64,000 bases of DNA from the NCBI RefSeq assembly GCF_024734385.1, contig NZ_JANHAP010000010.1, positions 62,001 through 126,000 of the forward strand. Direction: 5' to 3'. Within the stretch, counting starts at the first letter, position 1. Every line of letters begins with the position of its first letter. Source of the DNA: Dasania sp. GY-MA-18 (GTDB lineage Bacteria > Pseudomonadota > Gammaproteobacteria > Pseudomonadales > Dasaniaceae). The notes below the pieces were generated by a model that worked only from the letters and a program-made list of their open reading frames with translations, did no database searches and had not been told where the DNA came from. The translations under genes were made by a program, and so were the position numbers. Shown here piece after piece: positions 26,665 through 35,577 of the stretch.

Positions 26665-28068
26665 ATGACTACACAACGCGATCCCGTCGAAGAGTTTCAC
26701 CCCGCTGGGGTCGCCGAGTTAGACCTTTACCAAAAACGCGAAAAAATCTACACCCGCAAAATTGAAGGTTTTTACCAAAAGATTCGGGTGTACACGGGCT
26801 GGCCATTACTACTGCTCTATTTCATAGTGCCGTGGCTAACCTGGAATGGCCAGCCCGCTGTTTTATTTGACCTACCCGCTAGACAATTCCACATCTTTTT
26901 TTGGACCTTCTGGCCGCAAGATTTTTATTTATTGGCGGGCATTTTAATTATTGCCGCCTTTGCCTTGTTTACCGTCACCGCTTGGGCGGGACGTATCTGG
27001 TGTGGCTACACCTGCCCGCAAACGGTGTGGACCGCCATTTTTATGTGGGCCGAACAAAAGTTTGAAGGCAGCCGCAACCAGCGCATCAAGCTAGACAACA
27101 AACCCATGCACTGGGAAAAGTTTTGGCGCAAGCTGGCCAAACACACGGTTTGGGTAACGGTTTCCTTAGCCACCGGCGTCACCTTTGTCGGCTACTTCAC
27201 CCCCATTTACGATTTGGTTTTTCATTTAGATTACGGCCTATGGGGCTCGCTGTGGATCACCTTTTTTACCTGCGCCACCTATATCAACGCGGGCTATATG
27301 CGCGAGCAAGTCTGTATTTACATGTGCCCCTATGCCCGCTTTCAATCGGTGATGTTCGACAAAGATACGCTATTAGTTTCCTACGACGCTAAGCGCGGCG
27401 AACCCAGAGGCTCGCGCAAAAAAGACGCTGACCTGGAAAAAGAAAACCTAGGCGCCTGTGTAGACTGCAATATCTGTGTACAAGTATGCCCCACCGGCAT
27501 AGACATACGCGATGGCCTACAAGTGGAGTGTATTAACTGCGCCCTGTGCATAGACGGCTGTAATAGCGTGATGGACCAGATGGGTTATGAGCGCGGCCTA
27601 ATCCGCTACACCACCGAGCACGAGCTGGAAGGCTACCCCGGCAACCGCTACCACCCGCGCTTTATCGCCTACGCGGCCGCCTTGCTGATTATGCTCACGG
27701 CCTTTGGTTACAGCCTACTGACCCGCGTGCCATTAGAGGCCGACGTAGTGCGCGAGCGCGGTAAGCTCTACCAGCGCACCCCCGAAGGCCGTATAGAAAA
27801 TATGTATGTGCTAAAAATCATGAACAAAGATCAACGCCCCCACACGTTTAAGATTGCCTTTAGCGGCCTAGAGCAGGCGCAACTTAAGGGCGACAATCAA
27901 AAGACCTTAAGCGCGGGTGAAATTGTTGAATTGCCGCTGCGTATTAATATCGCCCCCGAGCAATTACAACGCTTAAACAGCACCATTTACTACCACATCA
28001 CCTCACAAGATGACCCCGACATACACATGAGCGTAGAAAGCCGCTTTATAGGCCCAGGAACTCCTTAA
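26665..28068 (+). CDS. ccoG: cbb3 oxidase assembly protein CcoG (FixG; Fe-S, copper reduction)
   Basis: 467 residues. Inner-membrane polyferredoxin of the RdxA/FixG family, with about 5 membrane segments (WPLLLLYFIVPWLTWNG, FYLLAGILIIAAFALF), GRIWCGYTCPQTVW, MREQVCIYMCPYARFQSVMFD and two 4Fe-4S ferredoxin motifs (CVDCNICVQVCPTG and CINCALCIDGCN), then a C-terminal Ig-like domain. CcoG has been reported to reduce Cu(II) to Cu(I) for oxidase assembly. First gene of the ccoGHIS set, 58 bases after ccoP. Confidence 0.96.
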   Translation: MTTQRDPVEEFHPAGVAELDLYQKREKIYTRKIEGFYQKIRVYTGWPLLLLYFIVPWLTWNGQPAVLFDLPARQFHIFFWTFWPQDFYLLAGILIIAAFALFTVTAWAGRIWCGYTCPQTVWTAIFMWAEQKFEGSRNQRIKLDNKPMHWEKFWRKLAKHTVWVTVSLATGVTFVGYFTPIYDLVFHLDYGLWGSLWITFFTCATYINAGYMREQVCIYMCPYARFQSVMFDKDTLLVSYDAKRGEPRGSRKKDADLEKENLGACVDCNICVQVCPTGIDIRDGLQVECINCALCIDGCNSVMDQMGYERGLIRYTTEHELEGYPGNRYHPRFIAYAAALLIMLTAFGYSLLTRVPLEADVVRERGKLYQRTPEGRIENMYVLKIMNKDQRPHTFKIAFSGLEQAQLKGDNQKTLSAGEIVELPLRINIAPEQLQRLNSTIYYHITSQDDPDIHMSVESRFIGPGTP

Positions 28069-28607
28069 TGAACACCCCTGATAACGACAAACAACCCGCC
28101 CCCTGGTACCAGCAATTTTGGTTATGGTTTCTTATTTTTTTCCCCGCTCTAGCAATTGTGGCCGGCGTAATCACAATTATCATTGCGGTAAAAAATGAAG
28201 ACAGCCTAGTGCGCGATGATTATTACAAAGCGGGGCTGGCCATAAACAGCGACCTAGCCCACGATAAATTTGCCCGCCAGCACAATATACAGGCAACCCT
28301 CACCCTAGACAGCGTAACCGGCGGCCTACAACTTGCTTTGCAGGCCGATTTAGACAGCCTGCCCAATAAGCTGCAGCTGGATTTTATACACCCCGCTGCT
28401 CAAACTATGGACTTTGGCGTGGAGCTAATCAAACGCCACGACAATCTGTATATAGGCCAGCTTAAACAAGGCCTCACTCATCGCTGGTACCTACAGCTAA
28501 GCGACCAAAGCAGCCCGTCTAGCGATGATAAGAGCTGGCGCCTTAGTACTGAACTGGATGCCAGCACTAATGATGCTGAACGTATTAGCCTTAGCTTCAC
28601 ACCCTAA
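28068..28607 (+). CDS. ccoH: FixH/CcoH family assembly protein
   Basis: 179 residues. One N-terminal membrane helix (FWLWFLIFFPALAIVAGVITIIIAV, approximate) followed by LVRDDYYKAGLAIN, the FixH signature, and a periplasmic beta-rich domain. Needed for assembly or stability of the cbb3 oxidase. Its ATG overlaps the ccoG stop by one base (TAATG). Confidence 0.93.
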   Translation: MNTPDNDKQPAPWYQQFWLWFLIFFPALAIVAGVITIIIAVKNEDSLVRDDYYKAGLAINSDLAHDKFARQHNIQATLTLDSVTGGLQLALQADLDSLPNKLQLDFIHPAAQTMDFGVELIKRHDNLYIGQLKQGLTHRWYLQLSDQSSPSSDDKSWRLSTELDASTNDAERISLSFTP

Positions 28608-28623
28608 GCCCAATCGCTAAATC

Positions 28624-31083
28624 ATGCCTAACAGCTCAAACACCCAGCGCGCGGCCTGCTACCACTGCCAGCTACCCATTATGGCCGGTGACCGCTTTGA
28701 ATGTGAGCTGGATGGCAGCACACGAGGTTTTTGCTGCCCGGCCTGCATGGCGGTGGCTCAAACTATTCATGCTGGCGGCCTGGGCGCTTTCTATCAATAC
28801 CAACTGTCCCAGCAACAACAAGGTAGCGAGCAGCGCCCGCAACTCTCACTATTAGCAGAAAAGTTTGCCGCCTTCGACCTGCCCGATTTTCAGCAACGCT
28901 TTGTTAAGCCGCAGGGCCAAGTAGTAGAGACGGAACTGCTAATAGGCGGCATGCACTGCGCCGCCTGCGTGTGGCTGCTAGAAAAACAATTGTCACAGCT
29001 TAATGGTCTAGTCAAAGTTTCGGTGAGCTTGGCGGCACAAAAAGCCATTATCAGCTGGCAGGGCGAGCAGCTTAAGCTCAGCCAAATTTGCCAAAGCATA
29101 GCGGCCATAGGCTATGAGCCCGAGCCCTATCACCACGATCAACTGTTAGAACTACAACAACGCGAGCAGCGCACCGCCCTGCGCCGCTTAGGTATAGCAG
29201 GCATAGGCATGATGCAAGTGGGTATGTTTGCCATAGCCCTTTATGCCGGCGAAATGCAGCACATCAGCGACGACAACCGCAATTATATGCGTGTTATCAG
29301 TATGCTGATGGCCACGGTGGTGGTGTTTTATTCCGCCCGCAGCTTTTTTATTGGCGCCTGGCAAGGCATTAAAAAAGCCAAGCCGGTGATGGACTTGCCC
29401 GTCGCCATTGCCATAGGCCTGGCCTATAGCGCCAGCCTACGCGCCACCTTTAGTGGCAGCGGTGAAGTGTATTTTGATTCCGTCACCATGTTTACCTTTT
29501 TACTGCTAGCCGGGCGCTATGTAGAGATGCGCGCGCGCCACTACCACGGCCGCCTCAGCAGCCACCTGCAAAGCTTGCTGCCCAGCACAGCTACCCGTAT
29601 AGACACCCATAACGGCGAAAAAAGTCAGCAGGCGGTGCCGCTATTTAATATACAGCAAGGCGATATATTGCTGGTTAAACCCGGCCACACCATACCCGCC
29701 GACGGCATCATAGTTGAAGGGCAAAGCAGCATTAACGAAGCCCAACTCACCGGTGAGTTTACCCCCCTCAATAAAGGCTGTGGCGACAGCTTGATTGCCG
29801 GCACCATCAATGTCAGCAACCCCCTGAGCATGCGCGTCACCGCCACCGGCGCCAAACTGCAATTGGAATCCATCGCCCAGTTAATTAATCAGGGCCAACA
29901 CAGCAAGCCCAAAGTGGCGATATTAGCCGATAGGCTATCGCTGTATTTTATTAGTGCCGTGCTATTGATTGCCGCCGCCACTTATTTCACCTGGCTAAGC
30001 ATTGATGCCCAGCAAGCTTTTTGGGTAAGCCTATCGGTATTGGTGGTGAGCTGTCCCTGCGCCTTATCACTGGCCACCCCCACCGCCATTACCACCGCTG
30101 GCCACCGCCTGCGCCAAAGCGGCGTGTTTGTTGCCAAGGCGCAATTATGGGAGAGCCTACCGGCAATCAAACATATAGTGTTTGATAAGACCGGTACCCT
30201 CACTCAGGGCAAACTCAGCATAGAGCAAACCCTATGCTGCGAGGGCTTTGCAGCTGAACAGGTATTGCGCATCGCCGCCCAGCTGGAAAACTGCTCGGAA
30301 CACCCCATAGCCGCCGCTTTCAGCAGCTACAGCCGCAGCCAGGCCAGCAAGGTATGCAGCACCCCCTATCAAGGCCTAGAAGGCGAGGTGGACGGCCAGC
30401 GCTATCGCATAGGCAAGGCCAGCTTTGCCGCCGCCTTTTATAACGGCGACCAGCCCAGCCCGCCGCAACAAGAACAAGGCCAGTGGATATTATTAAGCAA
30501 TAGCCAAGGCCCCTGCGCCTGGTTTCAGCTATCCGACCCGCTGCGCAGCGACACCGCCAACACGGTGCAACAACTCAAACAGCAGGGCTTTACCCTACAC
30601 TTGCTCAGTGGCGACAGCTCGGGCAGCGCGCAGCAGCTTAGCCAACAGCTGGCCATGGATCACTGCATAGCCTCTGCCAGCCCCGCCGACAAACTAAATT
30701 ACATACGCCAGCTGCAGCAGCAGGGGCCGGTAATGATGCTGGGGGACGGCATTAACGATATACCGGTGCTAGCCGCGGCAGATGTTTCGGTAGCCATGGC
30801 CAATGCCCCCGATGTAGCAAAAACCCAGGCCGACTGTATTTTATTATCCGGCCAGCTCAAGGGCATATTAACGCTATACAGTATGGCCACGCGCACCCAG
30901 CGCATCATTCGACAAAACTTAGCTTGGGCCTTGCTGTACAATATCAGCATTATTCCCTTGGCGGCCTGTGGTTTAATCCCGCCCTATTTAGCCGCGCTAG
31001 GCATGTCGCTAAGCTCCTTAATCGTATTGATTAATGCGCTGCGGCTACAGCGTAATAACAGTGGCTACACGCCCGGTAGTTAA
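28624..31083 (+). CDS. ccoI: Copper-exporting P-type ATPase for cbb3 assembly (CcoI/FixI)
   Basis: 819 residues. P1B-type ATPase. An N-terminal Cys-rich region (CYHCQLPI, FCCPAC) typical of FixI; a heavy-metal domain with GGMHC112AAC115; membrane helices; TGE loop (AQLTGEFTPL); the CPC metal site (Cys477-Pro-Cys479); phosphorylation Asp521 in DKTGTLTQG; SEHPIAAAF; and GDGINDIPVLAAADVSVAM. It delivers Cu to the periplasm for the CuB centre of CcoN. Located between ccoH and ccoS in the usual order. Confidence 0.97.
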   Translation: MPNSSNTQRAACYHCQLPIMAGDRFECELDGSTRGFCCPACMAVAQTIHAGGLGAFYQYQLSQQQQGSEQRPQLSLLAEKFAAFDLPDFQQRFVKPQGQVVETELLIGGMHCAACVWLLEKQLSQLNGLVKVSVSLAAQKAIISWQGEQLKLSQICQSIAAIGYEPEPYHHDQLLELQQREQRTALRRLGIAGIGMMQVGMFAIALYAGEMQHISDDNRNYMRVISMLMATVVVFYSARSFFIGAWQGIKKAKPVMDLPVAIAIGLAYSASLRATFSGSGEVYFDSVTMFTFLLLAGRYVEMRARHYHGRLSSHLQSLLPSTATRIDTHNGEKSQQAVPLFNIQQGDILLVKPGHTIPADGIIVEGQSSINEAQLTGEFTPLNKGCGDSLIAGTINVSNPLSMRVTATGAKLQLESIAQLINQGQHSKPKVAILADRLSLYFISAVLLIAAATYFTWLSIDAQQAFWVSLSVLVVSCPCALSLATPTAITTAGHRLRQSGVFVAKAQLWESLPAIKHIVFDKTGTLTQGKLSIEQTLCCEGFAAEQVLRIAAQLENCSEHPIAAAFSSYSRSQASKVCSTPYQGLEGEVDGQRYRIGKASFAAAFYNGDQPSPPQQEQGQWILLSNSQGPCAWFQLSDPLRSDTANTVQQLKQQGFTLHLLSGDSSGSAQQLSQQLAMDHCIASASPADKLNYIRQLQQQGPVMMLGDGINDIPVLAAADVSVAMANAPDVAKTQADCILLSGQLKGILTLYSMATRTQRIIRQNLAWALLYNISIIPLAACGLIPPYLAALGMSLSSLIVLINALRLQRNNSGYTPGS

Positions 31084-31087
31084 CCCT

Positions 31088-31273
31088 ATGGATATTATTT
31101 ACCTACTTATACCCATTGCCCTTTTGTTTACCGCACTGGCAGTAAAACTGTTTTTTTGGGCGGTAGACAGCAAGCAATTTGATGACCTAGATTCTGCAGG
31201 CCAGCAAATTTTATTTAATGACGACGCTAAAAAAACGGACCGCAGCGAAACAGAAAAATCTAATCATGAATGA
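31088..31273 (+). CDS. ccoS: cbb3 oxidase maturation protein CcoS
   Basis: 61 residues from the ATG at 31088 (MDIIYLLIPIALLFTALAVKLFFWAV, one membrane helix), followed by DSKQFDDLDSAGQQILFNDD, the CcoS signature. Needed for cofactor insertion into the oxidase. It starts 4 bases after ccoI and overlaps the next gene by 8 bases. Confidence 0.95.
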   Translation: MDIIYLLIPIALLFTALAVKLFFWAVDSKQFDDLDSAGQQILFNDDAKKTDRSETEKSNHE

Positions 31274-32030
31274 AGCCTTGGTCTTTATTAACACGCTATT
31301 TGCCGATCAACTTTTTTTAGGGCTACTGGGCTCAGCTTTTTTATTGGGCATTATGGGCAGCAGCCATTGCCTAGGCATGTGTGGTGGCATTAGTGCCGCC
31401 TTAGGTTTTCAAGCTAACCAAGGCCATGGCCGCATAGTGGCCTACAACGCCGGCCGTATTAGCACCTACACTGCCATAGGTTTAATCGCGGGTTTGGTCG
31501 GTGAAACCCTAACCCTTAATGCCCCGCTGCTAGGGCCAGTGTTAAGAAGCTTGGCCGGTTTATTATTAGTGGCTATGGGGTTCTATATTGCTGGCTGGTG
31601 GATGGGGCTGATCCGCTTAGAAAAAATAGGCAGCCACTTATGGCGCCACGTGCAGCCCCTAACGCAAAAACTACTGCCCGTGCACAGCAATAGCCAAGCG
31701 TTAAAACTGGGCCTATTGTGGGGCCTGCTGCCCTGCGGTTTAATTTACTCCACCCTAAGCTGGGCTTTAGCTACGGCCAACGGCCTGCAATCCGCCTTGC
31801 TAATGCTAGCCTTTGGCTTGGGCACGCTGCCCTCTATGCTGGTGAGCGGCATGGCCGGTAAAAAAGTCTTAGCTTTTTTGCGGCAACAAAAAATGCGCGC
31901 TATCGCCGCTATATTAATGATAGCGCTAGGCTTGGTAACCGCAGTAACGCCTTGGCAACATTTAGGCCACCACCAGCATGGTGCTGCCGCTGAGCCAGAA
32001 ACTTCCAAGCATGAACACCATCACCATTAA
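31266..32030 (+). CDS. TauE/SafE-like membrane protein with His-rich tail
   Basis: 254 residues from the ATG at 31266. Six or more hydrophobic segments; FLLGIMGSSHCLGMCGGISAALGF near the N-terminus has a GSSHC-x3-C-G-G motif of the urease-accessory/SafE-like subfamily found beside ccoGHIS. LLPCGLIYSTLSWALATANG is a second half copy. The last 22 residues carry about ten histidines (HLGHHQHG, HEHHHH). Overlap with ccoS shows it belongs to the operon. The location, Cys/His motif and tail suggest metal, probably copper, handling rather than sulfite export; this is inference. Confidence 0.85.
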   Translation: MNEALVFINTLFADQLFLGLLGSAFLLGIMGSSHCLGMCGGISAALGFQANQGHGRIVAYNAGRISTYTAIGLIAGLVGETLTLNAPLLGPVLRSLAGLLLVAMGFYIAGWWMGLIRLEKIGSHLWRHVQPLTQKLLPVHSNSQALKLGLLWGLLPCGLIYSTLSWALATANGLQSALLMLAFGLGTLPSMLVSGMAGKKVLAFLRQQKMRAIAAILMIALGLVTAVTPWQHLGHHQHGAAAEPETSKHEHHHH

Positions 32031-32048
32031 ACCGTTGTGAGACGCATA

Positions 32049-32075
32049 AAAAAAACCGGCCTGAGCCGGTTTTTT
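32049..32075. terminator. Bidirectional terminator between the cco locus and the DUF481 gene
   Basis: AAAAAACCGGC-CTGA-GCCGGTTTTTT: perfect stem with A-run and T-run on each side, placed between two convergent genes. Confidence 0.9.
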
Positions 32076-32091
32076 ACTAAGTTAGCTGCTC

Positions 32092-32922
32092 TTAAAAAGA
32101 GTAAGACAGGCTCACCAAGGTTTCTTTGTCGGCACGCTTAGTATCTACGGGAACCTCATCGGTGTACTTAATTTTATAAGCTAGTTTTAACGATAATGAA
32201 CTGTTAATTTTAACTTTTAAAGCCGTTTCAGATTGGCTGATAGAGTTCTCTTCACCCACTTCAGAAGATAGCGATTGCAAAAAGTTTGCGCTATCACTAA
32301 TAGTCCAGGTGTACAGCGTCGCCAAACGTAATATGGCTTCATCCTGATCATCTTCTGCCACCATAGCATCGGCATCAGCTTCGATTTTACTCACCCTGTA
32401 ACCCAAACCCGCTTCTATATCCCACACCATGTTTTCCACGTTGAGCAAGTTGCGACCTAAACCAGCAATAGCCGTAGACTGATAGTCATAGCCGCCAAAA
32501 TTGTCATCGGTATAGGAAAGCATGCCAAAGTAATAACTTTTTTCTGAGAAGTTATAGCTTAGTTTATTGTAGGCATAATATTTTTCAGCCGTGCGCACAT
32601 CATCTTTTACCGATGACAAACCCTCGGCGTGAATAATATATTTCCAAGCGTCTTTTTTACGGGTGAGGTGTATAGCACCGCTGGTGGTAGTTTCTTCAGT
32701 ATTACCTGATAAATTGATATAGCTAGCATCTATCTCACCAGACCACAGCTTGACTGCTTTAGGTTGTTCAACAGTAACAAGCGCTGGCTCACAAGCAGCA
32801 TTTGCAGCGGCTACCGCAGCCTCACAACTAACGGCTTCAGCAGCCGCCTCTTCTGCACGGGCCTGCATGGTAACAGCACTGGCTAATGCCGCCGAAATAA
32901 AAACTACGTGATTCTTTTTCAT
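32092..32922 (-). CDS. DUF481 outer-membrane beta-barrel protein
   Basis: 276 residues from the ATG at 32922 (MKKNHVVFISAALASAVTMQARAEE, a signal peptide). DUF481 pattern: LWSGEIDASYINLSGNTEETT, AEKYYAYNKLSYNFSEKSYYFGMLSYTDD, LLNVENMVWDIEAGLGYRVS, and a final VSLSYSF with C-terminal Phe, as needed for beta-barrel assembly. Homologues are called salt-induced outer membrane protein or YdiY; the function is unclear. A run of alanines and cysteines follows the signal peptide. Confidence 0.85.
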   Translation of the reverse strand: MKKNHVVFISAALASAVTMQARAEEAAAEAVSCEAAVAAANAACEPALVTVEQPKAVKLWSGEIDASYINLSGNTEETTTSGAIHLTRKKDAWKYIIHAEGLSSVKDDVRTAEKYYAYNKLSYNFSEKSYYFGMLSYTDDNFGGYDYQSTAIAGLGRNLLNVENMVWDIEAGLGYRVSKIEADADAMVAEDDQDEAILRLATLYTWTISDSANFLQSLSSEVGEENSISQSETALKVKINSSLSLKLAYKIKYTDEVPVDTKRADKETLVSLSYSF

Positions 32923-33134
32923 GAAATTGCCTTTTTGCCTCTTGTTATAGTCAACATAGCCCTCCAGCTTTGCAGCTAGCACGCCACAAATTTTTAGCGG
33001 CGCATTGCGTTAAAGTCGCTTAAAGCGTTCAATTTTAAGAGAGCATAAAATCAGCAGGCATGATAATCGACCGCCATGGCTATGTCGATGCAAGCAAAAA
33101 TAAATCTCAAGCAGTTAACCGCCACAACGCTTGG

Positions 33135-34031
33135 CTAAGGCCACAACCAAGCCGCACCTCTAACGCCACTAGCATCACCGTGCACAGCGGGGCGCAGTTG
33201 CGTACGCACCTCATCGTTAAACACATGCTCGCACCACAGCCGCGGCACCTGCTGATAGAGGCTGGCAGTGTTTGACATACCGCCGCCCAAAACAATCACA
33301 TCGGGGTCGACGATATTAATCACCTGGGCCAGCGCCATAGCCAATTGCTGCTGGTAATACGCCAACGCTTGCCCGGCCTGTTTATCGCCTTGCTCGGCGG
33401 CAGCTACTATATGCTCGGCGGCTAACGGCTGCGAGCTAATACGCCTATAAGTTTCGGTTAAACCCGGCCCCGACAAATATGTTTCTACACAATCACGGCG
33501 CCCGCAGTAGCAAGTACGGCCCACTAGCTCGGAGGTTATGGCCGTACTAGGCATGGGGTTATGCCCCCACTCACCCGCTATATGGTTAGCTCCGGTTAGC
33601 AACTGCTGATTAACTACTAGGCCGCCGCCCACCCCAGTACCCAAAATCACCCCAAATACCACCGCGGCTTGCGCGGCGGCGCCATCCACAGCCTCGCTTA
33701 GCGCAAAGCAGTTAGCATCGTTGGCTATGCGCACGGGTCTGGCCAGTAACGCCTCTATGTCGGCTGGTAAGTGCTGCCCGTTTAAGCAGGTGGAGTTGCA
33801 GTTTTTCATCGCACCGGTTAACGCCGAGGCGCTACCTGGTGTGCCTATGCCCACGGTACAGGGCTGTTTAAGCTGGGCTTCGGCTTGCTCTACTAAGGCT
33901 TTAATACTGCGGAGGGTAGCGGCGTAATCGCCTTGCGGAGTCGCTACCCGCTGGCGAAAAACAATTTGCTGCTGTGCATCAAAGGCCACGGCTTCTATTT
34001 TACTGCCGCCCAGGTCTATACCTATACGCAT
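33135..34031 (-). CDS. ROK family sugar kinase, Mak-like fructokinase
   Basis: 298 residues. The ATP site IGIDLGGSKIEAVAFD, KNCNSTCLNGQ, RIANDANCFALSEAVDGAA, GVILGTGVGGG, AGEWGHNPMP and the zinc motif CYCGRRDCVETYLSG place it in the ROK group. VDPDVIVLGGGMSN and HGDASGVRGAAWLWP resemble E. coli Mak (manno/fructokinase) strongly; N-acetylglucosamine kinase is the alternative. It follows ampE by 18 bases, so peptidoglycan sugar recycling should be kept in mind. Confidence 0.85.
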   Translation of the reverse strand: MRIGIDLGGSKIEAVAFDAQQQIVFRQRVATPQGDYAATLRSIKALVEQAEAQLKQPCTVGIGTPGSASALTGAMKNCNSTCLNGQHLPADIEALLARPVRIANDANCFALSEAVDGAAAQAAVVFGVILGTGVGGGLVVNQQLLTGANHIAGEWGHNPMPSTAITSELVGRTCYCGRRDCVETYLSGPGLTETYRRISSQPLAAEHIVAAAEQGDKQAGQALAYYQQQLAMALAQVINIVDPDVIVLGGGMSNTASLYQQVPRLWCEHVFNDEVRTQLRPAVHGDASGVRGAAWLWP

Positions 34032-34049
34032 ACTGAGCTTAGGCCTGGC

Positions 34050-34928
34050 TTATAAAATCAGCTGTAATAGGGCGATAGCCACCAGCCAACACATGACGCT
34101 GCGCGATAGCAAAGCCTGTACGGCGTTAATTTCTCTTTCGCCTTGCTCTATGGCCTGCTCGGGCTCGCTGGATAAAAACACCTTGGTGTCGTCGTGTAGC
34201 GCGGCCAGGGCACAGCTATCTAATAGCTCCGGTAGCGGCTTGTTATCGCGCCCCTGTGCCAGCAGGTATTGGGCAGTGGTTTCAAAGCGGCCGGTTAGCG
34301 CAAAAGCACCTGCCAATAAGCGAGCAGGTAGCCAATCTAAGTAGTGAGTCACCTGCAAGGCCTGCTGCTGCAGTGGTTCATCTTGATCGCCATCGGCATG
34401 TACGTTGATACGCCCCGTCAAATAACACAGCCTATAGGCCAAAGCACCGGCGGGACCCAGCACTAAGAACCAAAACACCACCGCAAACCAGCGCTGGTAG
34501 CCTTCGTATAATAGGGCGGCGCGCACAGTGTTGTGCAGCGTTTGCGGATCGTCTATGGCCTCGCTTTGGTGAAAATCACCTATGGCTGTCGCTTTTTGGT
34601 AGGCCGATTCAAAATTGCCCGCCCGCCAACTCATTAAGTAGTGGTCTATAGCCTCGCTAAACTCGCCGCGACCTAAGCTATACAGTAGCACCAGCACATA
34701 GAAAACCAGTGACAGCAAACCAAACAAGACATCGGCAAGTAAAAGATCCAGCAGTGCCACGGCCAACAGTGGCAGCAGTACTATCAGCGCTAAGCTAATC
34801 GCCGGGTTGGTTATTTTATCGCTAATGCACTGCAGCCATGGCTGTAACCAGCCATCTTTATGCATAGACTGCTGCGAACCCCAAATCTGCAAAATAGCCA
34901 ACACAATCAAAATGGAAAAGAAGATCAT
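34050..34928 (-). CDS. ampE: AmpE-like inner-membrane protein
   Basis: 292 residues from the ATG at 34928, which overlaps the ampD stop by 4 bases (ATGA). At least four membrane segments, GRGEFSEAIDHYLMSWRAGNFESAY, and EGYQRWFAVVFWFLVLGPAGALAYRL, the AmpE landmarks. AmpE is usually the second gene of ampDE and was described as a membrane sensor in beta-lactamase induction; it has a CobD-like fold, and the real activity is unsettled. Coupling to ampD supports the name. Confidence 0.9.
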   Translation of the reverse strand: MIFFSILIVLAILQIWGSQQSMHKDGWLQPWLQCISDKITNPAISLALIVLLPLLAVALLDLLLADVLFGLLSLVFYVLVLLYSLGRGEFSEAIDHYLMSWRAGNFESAYQKATAIGDFHQSEAIDDPQTLHNTVRAALLYEGYQRWFAVVFWFLVLGPAGALAYRLCYLTGRINVHADGDQDEPLQQQALQVTHYLDWLPARLLAGAFALTGRFETTAQYLLAQGRDNKPLPELLDSCALAALHDDTKVFLSSEPEQAIEQGEREINAVQALLSRSVMCWLVAIALLQLIL

Positions 34929-35536
34929 TGCAACTCCAATAGCTGGTAAAAGTAAGGCCAATCAAAGGCAGGGCCAGGGTCGGTTTTGCGACCGGGGGCG
35001 ATAGTGCTGTGCCCGGTAATCCTGTCGCGGGTAATCGCCGGGTAATAGGCCTGTAGGTAATGGCTAACTTCGGCGAGCTTATTATATTGCGCCTGAGTAT
35101 AGGCAATATCGTCAGTCCCCTCTAGTTCTATTCCTATACTGTAGTCATTGCAATTGGCCACCCCCGCAAAGCTGGACTGCCCGGCATGCCAAGCGCGTTG
35201 ATCAAAAGGCACAAACTGGCAAACCTCACCGGCCCGGTTAATAAACAAATGTGCAGAAACGTGTAGTTGCGCCAAGTCGTGAAAACTGGGGTGGGCCTGG
35301 CAATCTAGGCAATTGGTAAATAACTGTTCTACATAGGGGGTGGCAAACTCACCGGCAGGTAAGCTGATGTTGTGTATGACTAATAAGCTAATGGTTTGCG
35401 GCTGAGGGCGCGCATTGTAGTTGGGCGAAGGCACATGCCGGCAAGTGGCGCTGGTGGCCAACCAATGACCCTGGCATTTTACTGTACTCAAGCGCGCCCC
35501 CCATTTATTGCCGTTTTTATGGGGGCAATCATACAC
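34925..35536 (-). CDS. ampD: 1,6-anhydro-N-acetylmuramyl-L-alanine amidase AmpD
   Basis: 203 residues if the GTG at 35536 is used; the exact start is uncertain because no strong ribosome site is seen. Cytoplasmic zinc amidase that removes the peptide from anhydromuropeptides in cell-wall recycling, lowering AmpR-driven beta-lactamase induction. Seen: LLVIHNISLP (zinc His55), VSAHLFINRAGEVCQFVPFDQRAWHAGQS, NDYSIGIELEG, and ITGHSTIAPGRKTDPG with the other zinc ligands His and Asp. Operon with ampE. Confidence 0.94.
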   Translation of the reverse strand: MYDCPHKNGNKWGARLSTVKCQGHWLATSATCRHVPSPNYNARPQPQTISLLVIHNISLPAGEFATPYVEQLFTNCLDCQAHPSFHDLAQLHVSAHLFINRAGEVCQFVPFDQRAWHAGQSSFAGVANCNDYSIGIELEGTDDIAYTQAQYNKLAEVSHYLQAYYPAITRDRITGHSTIAPGRKTDPGPAFDWPYFYQLLELQ

Positions 35537-35577
35537 CGTTAGGCGGCGGCTTCACCAGCTATAGCGTAGCCACAGGG

